DNA of 64,000 nucleotides, taken from contig CALZFY010000002.1 of the NCBI GenBank assembly GCA_945786935.1, positions 1-64,000 of the forward strand. The letters run 5' to 3'. The notes beneath the pieces are model-generated. The model saw only the letters and a program-made list of their open reading frames with translations. It did not search any database and was not told the origin of the DNA. This document shows positions 50,651 through 59,163 of this stretch, in pieces. The position numbers and the translations under genes were made by a program. The stretch's first letter is position 1. Each line of letters begins with the position of its first letter. Source of the DNA: HGM12587 sp945786935 (GTDB taxonomy: Bacteria > Bacillota > Clostridia > Lachnospirales > Lachnospiraceae).

Positions 50651-51835
50651 ATGATAAAATTATCAAAATTCTATATATTGCTTTCCTGTACGGCCCTTTG
50701 TATTTTAGGATGCGGTAAGGAACTATCTGCACCGGAAGAAGAAAAGGAACCTGTGCAGGCGGTGGAAGAATCACAGACAGAGGATAAAGAAGAAAGCATA
50801 GCACAGACTGTAACGGAAGCTGAAAATGACAGAGAACAGCTTCAATCTGATACAAAATATCATCCGATTAAAAAAGGTGCAGTTGATTATCTGTCGGTTG
50901 TAGGAATCAAAGCAGAGCCAGGTACTCAAATTGCCATGATCGGGACTGATTCAAAAAACCAGTTTTGGAATTTGGTGAAAAAAGGCGCACAGGATGCGGT
51001 GGCAGATTTAAATACTTCGCTTGGCTATACGGGAAAGAATAAAATTTCACTTACATTTACCGCACCTAAGAAGGAGGATGTGATCGAGCAGATCAATATT
51101 ATTGATCAGTTTCTGGATAAGGCACCGGATGCATTGTGTATTGCCTTTACAGATGCAAGTGCATGTAAAACTCAGATACAGATGGCAAAAAATGACGGTA
51201 TTAAAATGATTGCCTTTGATACTGCAGATGATGCGCAGTTGACAGAAGCTTTAGTGGCCACCGATAATAAAGCGGCTGCATCAGAAGCGGCAGCTAACTT
51301 ATATGAAAGTATAGGTTTTGAGGGGAAGGTTGCTATTCTCGTGCACAACTCACTGACGCAAACAGGTCAGGATCGTAAACAGGCTATTGTGGATGAACTG
51401 GCAAACAGGTATAATGATAAAAACATCCAGTTTGTAGATATTGTTTATCTGGCACAGGAAGAAAGAAGCTCAGAGGAAATTCTGGACCAGCTGTTGGATA
51501 GAAACCCGGATCTTGCGGGAATCATCTGTACAGATCTCCATACTACAGAGATGGTTATTGATTATGTAAAGAAATTAGAGGAACAGACATTCAACGTAGC
51601 CGGGTTTGATACCAGCGATAAAATTATCAAGGCGGTGGAAGATGGAACATTGATTGGGACTATGTCTCAGGACCCGTATGGCATGGGATATGCCACGATA
51701 ACAACAGCAGTCCGTACAGTGTCAGGACAGGCGAAGTCTTCCAGAATTGAGTCCTGCCATCAGTGGATTGACCAGTCCAACCTGATGTCAGAGGAGGTTC
51801 AGTGTCTTTTGAATCATGACAGTGAAAGTCAATAG
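50651..51835 (+). CDS. Second sugar-binding lipoprotein (type 1 periplasmic-binding fold)
   Basis: 394 residues. Signal peptide with lipobox CILGC, a long acidic linker (about 22-75, rich in Glu) and a binding fold (IAMIGTDSKNQFWNLVKKGAQDA, MIAFDTADDAQ, VATDNKAAASEAAANLY, GFDTSDKII). It differs clearly from the 49261 protein and has its own promoter region and no transporter genes. It is followed by fucU, so it may deliver fucose or a related sugar to the same importer or act as a sensor. AGGGAAG precedes the ATG at 50651. Confidence 0.88.
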   Translation: MIKLSKFYILLSCTALCILGCGKELSAPEEEKEPVQAVEESQTEDKEESIAQTVTEAENDREQLQSDTKYHPIKKGAVDYLSVVGIKAEPGTQIAMIGTDSKNQFWNLVKKGAQDAVADLNTSLGYTGKNKISLTFTAPKKEDVIEQINIIDQFLDKAPDALCIAFTDASACKTQIQMAKNDGIKMIAFDTADDAQLTEALVATDNKAAASEAAANLYESIGFEGKVAILVHNSLTQTGQDRKQAIVDELANRYNDKNIQFVDIVYLAQEERSSEEILDQLLDRNPDLAGIICTDLHTTEMVIDYVKKLEEQTFNVAGFDTSDKIIKAVEDGTLIGTMSQDPYGMGYATITTAVRTVSGQAKSSRIESCHQWIDQSNLMSEEVQCLLNHDSESQ

Positions 51836-51901
51836 TATGTAAAGTAAAAAGTAGCTGTCCGGTATCGGACAGATACAAATAAATTTTAGGGGGATTAAAA
51901 A

Positions 51902-52348
51902 ATGTTAAAAGGTATTCCACAAATTTTATCACCAGAATTGTTAAAAGTATTATGTGAAATGGGACACAGCGATCGTCTCGTAATTTCCGATGGAAACTTC
52001 CCGTCAGAATCTATGGGCAAAAATGCGATCGTGATCCGTTGTGATGGACATGGTGTTCCGGAAATTCTGGATGCGATCCTGAAAGTATTCCCACTGGATA
52101 CTTATGTAGAAAAACCGGTGAATCTTATGGAACTGATGCCGGGCGATGTTGGCAAAGTTGCTACTCCAATCTGGGATACTTACAAAGAAATCGTTGCAAA
52201 ATACGATGACAGAGGTGCAGACTGCATCGGAAATATTGAAAGATTCAAATTCTACGATGAAGCAAAAGAAGTATATTGCATCATTGCTACCAGCGAAAAA
52301 GCTCTTTATGCAAACGTTATGTTACAGAAAGGTGTAGTTGTTGAATAA
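51902..52348 (+). CDS. fucU: L-fucose mutarotase
   Basis: 148 residues of the RbsD/FucU family. MLKGIPQILSPELLKVLCEMGHSD at the start (His near residue 22 catalytic), a mid-protein DGHGVPEILDAIL and the end NIERFKFYDEAKEVYCIIATSE match FucU rather than RbsD. It speeds exchange between alpha and beta anomers of fucose so the isomerase (or a 1-dehydrogenase) gets the right form. GGGGG precedes the ATG. It follows the second binding protein by 66 bases and is closed by a terminator. Confidence 0.93.
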   Translation: MLKGIPQILSPELLKVLCEMGHSDRLVISDGNFPSESMGKNAIVIRCDGHGVPEILDAILKVFPLDTYVEKPVNLMELMPGDVGKVATPIWDTYKEIVAKYDDRGADCIGNIERFKFYDEAKEVYCIIATSEKALYANVMLQKGVVVE

Positions 52349-52390
52349 TCGGCAGACGAAACACTGATTCTAAAATATGAAAATACAAAG

Positions 52391-52416
52391 GCCTTGCTTT
52401 CTAAGCAAGGCTTTTT
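52391..52416. terminator. Terminator between fucU and the TetR gene
   Basis: GCCTTGC and GCAAGGC pair around a seven-base loop with T5 on the plus strand. It overlaps the end of the converging TetR gene. Confidence 0.75.
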
Positions 52417-52925
52417 GTTATGCTGTCGATGACCTGTACAATGTAGTTAATTCCGTATTTTTGATGATATTGCTGATAGACATGAAATCCACCAAGGATG
52501 CGGTAGGTCAAGGAAATATTAAATTCTGCATTTTCTCTGGCAGAGGGTACTTGTCTGAAAATGTATTCCTTTAATTCGCGCTCAATACTTAAAGGCAGAA
52601 CGGAAGATTGGGAACCTGAAAAAAGGATATTGATCAAACTCTGCTGTGCATAAAAAGCATGGAAGAGAGATGAGGTAAATGCGGAGATATCCTGAATGGA
52701 GAGACCAGGCTGTTCCAATCCACTTAGGACATCTTTGATGACTTCTTTTTGGAGTTGATCTGATAAGTCATAGATATCATGGTAATGCAGATAAAAAGTT
52801 GCCTTGCTGATCTGTGCAAGCTCTGAGAGTTCCTTGACGGTAATGCGCTCCAGAGGCTTTTTTGTGCGCAGCTGAATAAAGGCATTCTTGATACTTCTTT
52901 TTGTTTTCTTTTCTCTTAAATCCAT
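52401..52925 (-). CDS. TetR-family regulator
   Basis: 174 residues. The N-terminal helix-turn-helix (RITVKELSELAQISKATFYLHYHDIYDLSD, about 22-52, shown in parts) is typical; the C-terminal helices bind an unknown ligand. AGGAG precedes the ATG at 52925; a longer frame to 52979 lacks a site. It is divergent from glgB across 283 bases, so it may control itself and glgB. Confidence 0.83.
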   Translation of the reverse strand: MDLREKKTKRSIKNAFIQLRTKKPLERITVKELSELAQISKATFYLHYHDIYDLSDQLQKEVIKDVLSGLEQPGLSIQDISAFTSSLFHAFYAQQSLINILFSGSQSSVLPLSIERELKEYIFRQVPSARENAEFNISLTYRILGGFHVYQQYHQKYGINYIVQVIDSITKSLA

Positions 52926-53044
52926 ATAATTATTTCTCCTATAATTCTTCATTATATTTTTCAAGGGACGCCAGACCAACTTCTGCTCGTACCCGGCTGT
53001 CCTGGCTGTTCATTAAGAAAAATAGTAACGATTCAGCAGTTGCT

Positions 53045-53070
53045 GTATCTGAAAAGTACTGAACAGATGC
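53045..53070. repeat. Imperfect hairpin related to the aldolase leader hairpin
   Basis: GTATCTG (53045-53051) and CAGATGC (53064-53070) pair with one G-T; the loop CTGAA and arm CAGAT match the 36808-36835 hairpin. The rest of 52926-53208 is AT-rich; I see no clear -35/-10 pair. Confidence 0.35.
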
Positions 53071-53208
53071 ATATGAATATTATATAGACAAATATAGATA
53101 TATGTCAATTATTAGACAAAAGTAAAAATATGAAAATAGAAATTATAAAGAATTGTGCTAATATAACTACAGTAAGTTAATAGACGCCAGTCAATTAATT
53201 TTTAGAAC

Positions 53209-55053
53209 ATGAATGCAACTGCTCAAGAGAAGCTATCCCGCAGGGAACAGTATTGTTACAGGAAGTATGGAATGATTGATTTATATGGATTTTATACAGG
53301 AAAGATTTTGAATGCTTACGAATGGATGGGAGCACACGTGCTGCCGGGAGGAACAAAGTTTACCACATTTGCACCGAATGCCAGAGGGGTGGTACTGTTA
53401 TGGAATGGACAGGAAATTTCTATGAATAAGGCACATGACGGAAATTTCTATGAGGTCTATGTGGAAGGAGCCGGGGAAGGGGATTGCTACGAATATCGGA
53501 TCTATGGACAGAATGGAAGTGTGACTGATCACTGTGATCCTTACGGATTTGGAATGCAGTTAAGACCGGATCATAAGTCTGTTATCAGAAATCTGGATGA
53601 TTATCAGTTTCAGGATGAAGTCTGGATGAGAAGCAGAAATGACAGAAAAGGTGAACCTCTTAATATTTATGAACTTCATCTTGGTTCCTGGAGGAGGAAG
53701 GTTGGAGAAACATATGAATGGTACCGGTATGATGAGCTGGCTGAGCCGCTGATTACCTATGTGAAAGAAGCAGGATATAACTATGTGGAATTTCTGCCCT
53801 TAAGCGAGCATCCATGTGATGAGAGCTGGGGCTACCAGAACACCGGATTTTTTTCGCCTACCAGTAGATACGGCACATTAAAGGAATTAAAAATTCTCAT
53901 TGACCGGCTGCATCAAAATGGTATCGGAGTCATCCTTGATTTTGTTCCGGTGCATTTTGCCATTGATGATTATAGTCTGGCAAAATATGACGGAAGCTGT
54001 CTTTATGAGTACCCAAGCAATGATGTGGGAGTCAGTGAATGGGGAAGCCATAATTTCATGCATTCCCGTGGAGAGGTTCGAAGCTTTTTGCAGTCTTCTG
54101 CAAATTATTGGCTGAAGGAGTTTCATTTTGACGGTCTTCGTATGGATGCCATCAGCAGAATTATTTACTGGCAAGGAGATGAGCGTCGAGGTGTCAACGG
54201 AAATGCGGTGGAGTTTATCAAGTTCATGAATCAGGAGCTGAAAAGATTAAATCCGGGATGCATTCTGGCGGCAGAGGATTCTACCAATTTTCCAAATGTA
54301 ACAAAGCCTGTGATGGAAGGTGGTCTTGGTTTTGATTATAAATGGGATATGGGCTGGATGCATGATACGTTAGAATATTTTCAGTCCAGTCCTCAGCAAC
54401 GGAAAGAAAAATATCACAAGCTTACATTCTCCATGCACTATTTTAGAAATGAAAACTTTCTGCTGCCTTTATCCCATGACGAAGTCGTTCATGGAAAAGC
54501 TACGATCCTACAGAAAATGAACGGAGACTATGATGTAAAATTTCCTCAGGCAAGAGCCATGTATCTTTACATGATGGTTCATCCGGGAAAGAAATTGAAT
54601 TTCATGGGAAATGAAATTGGACAGTTTCGGGAATGGGATGAAAAGCGGGAGCAGGACTGGGAGCTTTTGAAGTATCCGCTGCATGATGCGTTCTATCGCT
54701 ATATGAGGGAACTCAATCATATTTATCTTGATCATACGGCACTTTCCGGAGCTGACTATCAGGAAGATGGTTTTCTGTGGCTAGACTGCCATCAGGAAGA
54801 AAGATGCATTTACACGATCCTGCGACAAGACAAAAAGGAAAAACTGGTGGCAGTATTTAACTTTGGAGATCAGGAGCAGGAGGAGTATCAGGTACAGGTA
54901 CCGGGAGGTAATGAAGCACAAGTGCTGCTTTACAGTGACTGGAACCGCTTTGGAGGAACCACATTACCGGAGGAATCTATCTGTACAATAAAAAATGAAG
55001 TATTCACATGCAAACTGAGGCCCTTCTCAGGAATGTTAATAAAAGTTGAGTAA
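53209..55053 (+). CDS. glgB: 1,4-alpha-glucan branching enzyme
   Basis: 614 residues. An N-terminal CBM48 domain (LGGH-like GAHVLPGGTKFTTFAPNA, about 40-125) precedes a GH13 barrel with FHFDGLRMDAIS (nucleophile Asp), LAAEDST (acid/base Glu) and LPLSHDEVVHGK, and a C-terminal beta domain. It adds alpha-1,6 branches to glycogen. No ribosome binding site precedes the ATG at 53209; an in-frame ATG at 53272 with AGGAAG six bases ahead is a real alternative and would keep the whole conserved region. Confidence 0.92.
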   Translation: MNATAQEKLSRREQYCYRKYGMIDLYGFYTGKILNAYEWMGAHVLPGGTKFTTFAPNARGVVLLWNGQEISMNKAHDGNFYEVYVEGAGEGDCYEYRIYGQNGSVTDHCDPYGFGMQLRPDHKSVIRNLDDYQFQDEVWMRSRNDRKGEPLNIYELHLGSWRRKVGETYEWYRYDELAEPLITYVKEAGYNYVEFLPLSEHPCDESWGYQNTGFFSPTSRYGTLKELKILIDRLHQNGIGVILDFVPVHFAIDDYSLAKYDGSCLYEYPSNDVGVSEWGSHNFMHSRGEVRSFLQSSANYWLKEFHFDGLRMDAISRIIYWQGDERRGVNGNAVEFIKFMNQELKRLNPGCILAAEDSTNFPNVTKPVMEGGLGFDYKWDMGWMHDTLEYFQSSPQQRKEKYHKLTFSMHYFRNENFLLPLSHDEVVHGKATILQKMNGDYDVKFPQARAMYLYMMVHPGKKLNFMGNEIGQFREWDEKREQDWELLKYPLHDAFYRYMRELNHIYLDHTALSGADYQEDGFLWLDCHQEERCIYTILRQDKKEKLVAVFNFGDQEQEEYQVQVPGGNEAQVLLYSDWNRFGGTTLPEESICTIKNEVFTCKLRPFSGMLIKVE

Positions 55054-55093
55054 CCTTAAGCTCCATACGACGGATCCTGGCACTTAAGTTAGA

Positions 55094-55119
55094 GTTATTG
55101 GAATGAAGCCGACAGTAAC
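55094..55119. repeat. Dispersed intergenic palindromic repeat, copy 4
   Basis: GTTATTGGAATGAAGCC followed by GACAGTAAC, the reversed unit of 40589, directly upstream of the duplicated operator block. Confidence 0.5.
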
Positions 55120-55186
55120 ACTGCAAGTTTTGCAATACAAACAACAAAATAGTGCACTGGAATTATTACCAGAAATCATGTATACT
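55120..55186 (+). promoter_or_regulatory. Operator and promoter of the dehydrogenase-lactonase operon (twin of 36700-36766)
   Basis: TGCAAGTTTTGCA (55122-55134) and ACAACAAAATAG (55141-55152) precede CTGGAA (55157-55162), an 18-base spacer and TATACT (55181-55186). Each element is in the same place as at 36700-36766; the gap-free alignment has about 50 identical bases of 70. Confidence 0.65.
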
Positions 55187-55226
55187 ACCAAGTAGTAGAA
55201 ATTCGTTTTTTAAAGGGGGATAAAAA

Positions 55227-56432
55227 ATGCAGGTGAAAGGAACTTATTTTCAGAATGACAAGGATCATCCATTGGTATATGGGGATGTAAATCTGATCAA
55301 TCCGCCAAGAAGAAGACTTCGTGGTGAGGAAGAAAAAGAAGGTATTTTGGCAGAGAGTGTTATCGTTGGATTCTGTGGAACAGACCATGAGCTGATGCGT
55401 ATGGGCAGGGAAGGACTTCTGGATAAAAAATTCCCGGAAGGACAGAAACGTCTCATTAACGGACATGAAGGTGTGGTATGGGTACCATCCCAGAACCGTT
55501 TTGCCATCGTTTTGATCCGTGGCGGCAATGCATACGATCCGACAAGATATACCGAAGAAGAAACCTATTTTGAATACGGCTGTGATGGGGCAGACGGTCT
55601 GTTCTGTGACCACAACTACTATAATCCGGATATGCTCTTACCGATCCCGGATGAATATGTAAAAGACGGTAAGATTGCATTATCCTTTGCAAAGAAAATG
55701 GTATTTCCGGATCCTTACGGATGTATGGTATTCCAGTTAGAACGTATGGAAGACATGGGAAGTGCCCATAACTTCCGTGTGGAAATGGCAAAACATAAAT
55801 GTTCCGAAGAAGAAGCAAGAAAACTTGCCAAAGAACACATTTTTGACAGAACGGTCATCTTTGGTCTTGGTACAACAGGTATGTTCATCGGAGATCTGAT
55901 CCGTCAGAACTACCCGGACGCAAAAATCGTGTTTGTTGCAAGAAGTGACAAGGACAGCCCGAAGATTTCTTTTGCACTGGAACAGGCAAAGGCAGATTAT
56001 GTACAGAGCTGCTATGACACCAATGAAGAGCTTGCACAGGCAATCATGAAGGAGCTTGGGGGCACAGCGACCACATTTATCGGTACCAGCGGAACTAATG
56101 TAGAGCATGACATTGCATTTAAGTATGGTGTTTTAGGATGCAACGGTATCTACAACAGCTTCTCCTTAGGACCGGTAGTTTCTTTTGATACCATGCCTTT
56201 TGGATTTAAGAATCAGCTGATCCTTTCCTCTATCAATTTCAGACAGGCACATATGGAAAAGGCCATTGGAATTCTTGGAAAGAGCAGATACAACGAGATC
56301 GTAGAGCTCATTGATAAGGAAGAATTTATCAAAGATCCGATCGATGCCTATGAAAACAAGATCTACTGTAAGGGTGCTCCGTTAAAGACCGCAGTGATCT
56401 GGAATGAAAAATACGTGGATTTTGACAGATAA
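55227..56432 (+). CDS. Zinc-type sugar 1-dehydrogenase (glucose dehydrogenase-like)
   Basis: 401 residues of the medium-chain dehydrogenase superfamily. The catalytic zinc segment VIVGFCGTDHELMRMG and GHEGVVWV, and the nucleotide fold VIFGLGTTGMFIGDLI with the C-terminal layout of archaeal-type glucose 1-dehydrogenases, suggest oxidation of an aldose at C1 to its lactone. GGGGG precedes the ATG. The next gene is a lactonase-type amidohydrolase, which supports this role. Candidate sugars are L-fucose, given the locus, or D-galactose; not decided by sequence. Confidence 0.8.
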   Translation: MQVKGTYFQNDKDHPLVYGDVNLINPPRRRLRGEEEKEGILAESVIVGFCGTDHELMRMGREGLLDKKFPEGQKRLINGHEGVVWVPSQNRFAIVLIRGGNAYDPTRYTEEETYFEYGCDGADGLFCDHNYYNPDMLLPIPDEYVKDGKIALSFAKKMVFPDPYGCMVFQLERMEDMGSAHNFRVEMAKHKCSEEEARKLAKEHIFDRTVIFGLGTTGMFIGDLIRQNYPDAKIVFVARSDKDSPKISFALEQAKADYVQSCYDTNEELAQAIMKELGGTATTFIGTSGTNVEHDIAFKYGVLGCNGIYNSFSLGPVVSFDTMPFGFKNQLILSSINFRQAHMEKAIGILGKSRYNEIVELIDKEEFIKDPIDAYENKIYCKGAPLKTAVIWNEKYVDFDR

Positions 56433-56445
56433 TGAGGTGGATCCA

Positions 56446-57318
56446 ATGATTATAGATGCACATTTACATTTATGGGATAAGCAGCATGGAATGGTAAATG
56501 GAAAGCCTGTGTATGACATCGGCGGCGGAAAAAGTGATTTTGGCGGTGTCGTACGTCAGATGATGCCGGCTTACATGACAGATGGTGTCAACTCTGTGGA
56601 AAGACTGATTGCCAATATGGATTTTGCCCAGGTCAACGGAGCAGTTGTAGTACAGGAGTACATTGATGGAAATCAGGATGAATATTTATTGAAATGTAAG
56701 GAAAAATATTCAGACAGGATCAAAGTGTGCAGCCTCTATGAAGAGCATGACAATTACAGGCTGGATGGCTTCGACGGTATCAAGATCTGCGGCGGAAGAC
56801 TGACAAAAGTGAAGCTGGAGGAATTAAGTCCCCTGTTTCATCAGGCGGAAGAAAAGGGAATGTTTGTAGCCATTGACCTGGCAGACGGCGATGCACAGGT
56901 ACCGGCCATGAAACAGCTCATTAAAGAGTGCCCGGATCTTCGTATTGCTATCGGCCATTTTGGAATGGTCACAGTAGAAGGCTGGCAAAAGCAGATCGAG
57001 CTGGCATGTAATCCCAATGTTTACGTGGAAAGCGGTGGTATCACCTGGCTTTTCAATTCCGAGTTTTATCCATATCCGTCAGCAGTAGATGCTATTTTGG
57101 AGGCAAGAGACATCTGCGGTATGGATAAACTGATGTGGGGAAGCGATTATCCACGCACTATGACAGCCATTACTTACCGGATGTCACAGGATTTTATTAC
57201 GAAATCAGAGAAAATGAAGGAGGAAGAAAAGAAGAAATTCCTTGGGCTCAACGCGCAGAAATTTTATGGATTCTCCATGCAGGAGCCGCTGCCATATATC
57301 GTACATATGGCGGAGTAA
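56446..57318 (+). CDS. Amidohydrolase-2 family sugar lactonase (fuconolactonase-like)
   Basis: 290 residues. MIIDAHLHLWD (metal-binding HxH), LRIAIGHFGMV, VYVESGGITWLF and MWGSDYPRT (late Asp) are typical of the family that contains L-fuconolactonase and related lactonases. It would open the lactone made by the preceding dehydrogenase to the free sugar acid. The ATG at 56446, 13 bases after the dehydrogenase stop, follows GAGGTGG; a longer frame from 56404 would overlap the dehydrogenase. Confidence 0.82.
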   Translation: MIIDAHLHLWDKQHGMVNGKPVYDIGGGKSDFGGVVRQMMPAYMTDGVNSVERLIANMDFAQVNGAVVVQEYIDGNQDEYLLKCKEKYSDRIKVCSLYEEHDNYRLDGFDGIKICGGRLTKVKLEELSPLFHQAEEKGMFVAIDLADGDAQVPAMKQLIKECPDLRIAIGHFGMVTVEGWQKQIELACNPNVYVESGGITWLFNSEFYPYPSAVDAILEARDICGMDKLMWGSDYPRTMTAITYRMSQDFITKSEKMKEEEKKKFLGLNAQKFYGFSMQEPLPYIVHMAE

Positions 57319-57329
57319 GGAAATTTCCG

Positions 57330-57354
57330 GTTACTGGAACGAAGTGAAAGTAAC
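57330..57354. repeat. Dispersed intergenic palindromic repeat, copy 5
   Basis: GTTACTGGAACGAAGTG followed by AAAGTAAC; the reversed unit of 40589, after the lactonase gene. Confidence 0.55.
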
Positions 57355-57366
57355 ATTTACCAATAT

Positions 57367-57395
57367 TTGATATAGATACTTTATATTTTTTTAAT
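57367..57395 (+). promoter_or_regulatory. Candidate promoter of the ATP synthase operon
   Basis: TTGATA and TTTAAT with 17-base spacing, 70 bases before atpZ, in a very AT-rich stretch; other choices are possible. Confidence 0.4.
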
Positions 57396-57464
57396 GGACT
57401 TTTTAAAACAAATATATTAAAATGTAAAAAGTGTATTTAAAATATTGTTTGTGAGGGACAGGTT

Positions 57465-57695
57465 ATGAAGGGTAGCAAAGGCGTTGCTAAATCGTTAACG
57501 ATGATTTCGCAGGTTGGTATCAGCATGCTTGTTCCTATTTTTTTGTGCTGTATGCTGGGAATGTTTCTGGAAGATAAAACCGGCTGGCCGGCGTTTATCC
57601 CCATGTTTATCCTTGGTGCACTTGCAGGCATGCGAAATGTCTATCTGATGCTGTCTGCGATCTACAAGGAGGATGAGAAGAAAAAAGATGACTAG
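57465..57695 (+). CDS. atpZ: AtpZ-like F0F1 ATP synthase accessory protein
   Basis: 76 residues, two membrane helices (about 13-35 and 42-62) joined by the short loop EDKTGWPAF and a charged tail (KEDEKKKDD). This is the AtpZ/putative F0F1 subunit family found at the head of many atp operons, where it may help ion supply or assembly. GAGGGACAGG precedes the ATG. Its end overlaps the next gene. Confidence 0.83.
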   Translation: MKGSKGVAKSLTMISQVGISMLVPIFLCCMLGMFLEDKTGWPAFIPMFILGALAGMRNVYLMLSAIYKEDEKKKDD

Positions 57696-58191
57696 CTGGA
57701 AAAGAACTTTACTGGAGCTTCTTGCAGGCATTGTGCTTTTCGGAATACTGTTCGAGTGTATCGGACTTGTTTTTGTGAAAGGCAGACTGGCGCATTCTGT
57801 CGGAATGTTCTTGGGTATACTGATTGCCCTGGGTATGGCAACCCATATGGCCTATTCCATCAGCAATGCTCTTGACTGGGATGAGGCGCATGCAAAAACT
57901 GCCATGTGGAAAAGCTATATGATTCGTTATATAGCGGTCGCATTGGCCATGGGAATCATTGCTTATTTTCAAATCGGGAATATCATTTCCTGCTTTTGCG
58001 GGATCATGAGTCTGAAGGCAGCTGCGTATCTGCAGCCTCACCTTCACAGATTTGTTAATAAATATATTTTAAAAATTGAAGAAGAAGGAGGGTGTGTAGA
58101 TGGAATCGTTGATGCCGATGACGATGCCGAGGATGATCTTAGCGACTGGACAGAATGTGGATTTTATGATTCATGGTCTGATCGAATTTGA
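57688..58191 (+). CDS. atpI: ATP synthase subunit I-like membrane protein
   Basis: 167 residues with four membrane helices (about 8-28, 35-55, 77-97, 100-120) and an acidic tail (DADDDAEDDLSDW). AtpI proteins help assemble the c-ring or supply ions. The ATG at 57688 lies within the end of atpZ; an upstream ATG at 57673 touches the AGGAGG site. The 3' end overlaps atpB by about 90 bases, an unusually long overlap; the tail may thus be shorter in function. Confidence 0.72.
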   Translation: MTSWKRTLLELLAGIVLFGILFECIGLVFVKGRLAHSVGMFLGILIALGMATHMAYSISNALDWDEAHAKTAMWKSYMIRYIAVALAMGIIAYFQIGNIISCFCGIMSLKAAAYLQPHLHRFVNKYILKIEEEGGCVDGIVDADDDAEDDLSDWTECGFYDSWSDRI

Positions 58192-58834
58192 GTTATTCGG
58201 ACAAAAGCTGTGGATTACCACCACCCATGTGAGTTTACTCATTGTCATGACACTGATCATTGCGTTCGCACTGCTTGTCAGATCGAAGCTGCAAAGACCG
58301 GAAGAGACACCGGGACTTTTACAAAGCGGTGTAGAGCTTGCCGTTGAAATGCTGGAAAACATGGTAAGTGGCGTCATGGGAACGGATGCAGGAAAATTCA
58401 TCAACTATGTGGGAAGTATTTTCCTGTTTATTCTGGTCAGCAATCTGTCGGGATTGTTTGGTCTTAGACCACCGACTGCGGACTTTGGTGTAACGCTTCC
58501 GCTGGGACTTATGACATTTCTGATCATTCAGTATCAGAATATCAAATGTAATAAGGTTGGAGCATTTACCGGTCTGTTTAAACCGTTGCCGCTCCTGTTC
58601 CCGATTAACTTAATCGGTGAAGTGGCAGTACCGTTTTCTCTGGGACTTCGTCTCTTTGGTAATGTCCTTTCAGGAACGGTAATTATGGCATTATTCTATG
58701 GTTTGGTGCCGATCTTTTTGAAAATTGGTGTGATTCCGGCTGTTTTACACGCATATTTGGACGTGTTCTCCGGATGTATCCAGACATACGTATTTTGTAT
58801 GCTCACCATGACTTATGTAAAAGACAAGATGTAA
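58100..58834 (+). CDS. atpB: F0F1 ATP synthase subunit a
   Basis: 244 residues, five to six membrane helices. The essential arginine lies in FSLGLRLFGNVLSGT, and the SNLSGLFGLRPPTADFGVTLPLGL stretch and the C-terminal AYLDVFSGCIQTYVFCMLTM are conserved. It forms the ion path next to the c-ring. GAGGGTG precedes the ATG at 58100 inside atpI. Confidence 0.95.
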   Translation: MESLMPMTMPRMILATGQNVDFMIHGLIEFELFGQKLWITTTHVSLLIVMTLIIAFALLVRSKLQRPEETPGLLQSGVELAVEMLENMVSGVMGTDAGKFINYVGSIFLFILVSNLSGLFGLRPPTADFGVTLPLGLMTFLIIQYQNIKCNKVGAFTGLFKPLPLLFPINLIGEVAVPFSLGLRLFGNVLSGTVIMALFYGLVPIFLKIGVIPAVLHAYLDVFSGCIQTYVFCMLTMTYVKDKM

Positions 58835-58852
58835 TTTTAGGAGGTAATTATT

Positions 58853-59119
58853 ATGACACAGATTACAAACGAAGGTTTAATTTTAGCATGCTCAGCAATT
58901 GGTGCCGGTCTGGCAGTTATCGCCGGTATCGGACCTGGTGTTGGTCAGGGTATTGCAGCAGGTTTTGCAGCAAGTGCAGTAGGTAAAAATCCGGGTGCAA
59001 AATCCGATATCACATCTACCATGCTTCTCGGTCAGGCCGTAGCAGAAACAACAGGTCTTTACGGTCTGTTGATTGCATTCCTCTTACTCTTCGTAAGACC
59101 ATTACTGGGTGCATTATAA
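58853..59119 (+). CDS. atpE: F0F1 ATP synthase subunit c
   Basis: 88 residues, two helices with a polar loop (GKNPGAKSD). The ion-binding set can be read directly: Gln32, Val63, Glu65, Thr66, Thr67 and Tyr70. The Ilyobacter tartaricus sodium-binding ring uses Gln32, Val63, Glu65, Ser66, Thr67 and Tyr70, so only Ser66 differs (Thr). Sodium coupling is therefore likely. AGGAGG precedes the ATG. Confidence 0.95.
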   Translation: MTQITNEGLILACSAIGAGLAVIAGIGPGVGQGIAAGFAASAVGKNPGAKSDITSTMLLGQAVAETTGLYGLLIAFLLLFVRPLLGAL

Positions 59120-59163
59120 AAAGAACCCGTGTGTGAGACGTAAATTTGAGAGGAGGCGAGACC

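Noticed and set aside
51902..52348. RbsD (ribose pyranase) instead of FucU
   Set aside because: The N-terminal ISPELLKVLxEMGH pattern, the length and the neighbouring fucI favour L-fucose mutarotase.
52377..52574. Plus-strand frame of 65 codons after fucU
   Set aside because: It is antisense to the 3' end of the TetR gene, starts in the terminator region and resembles no protein.
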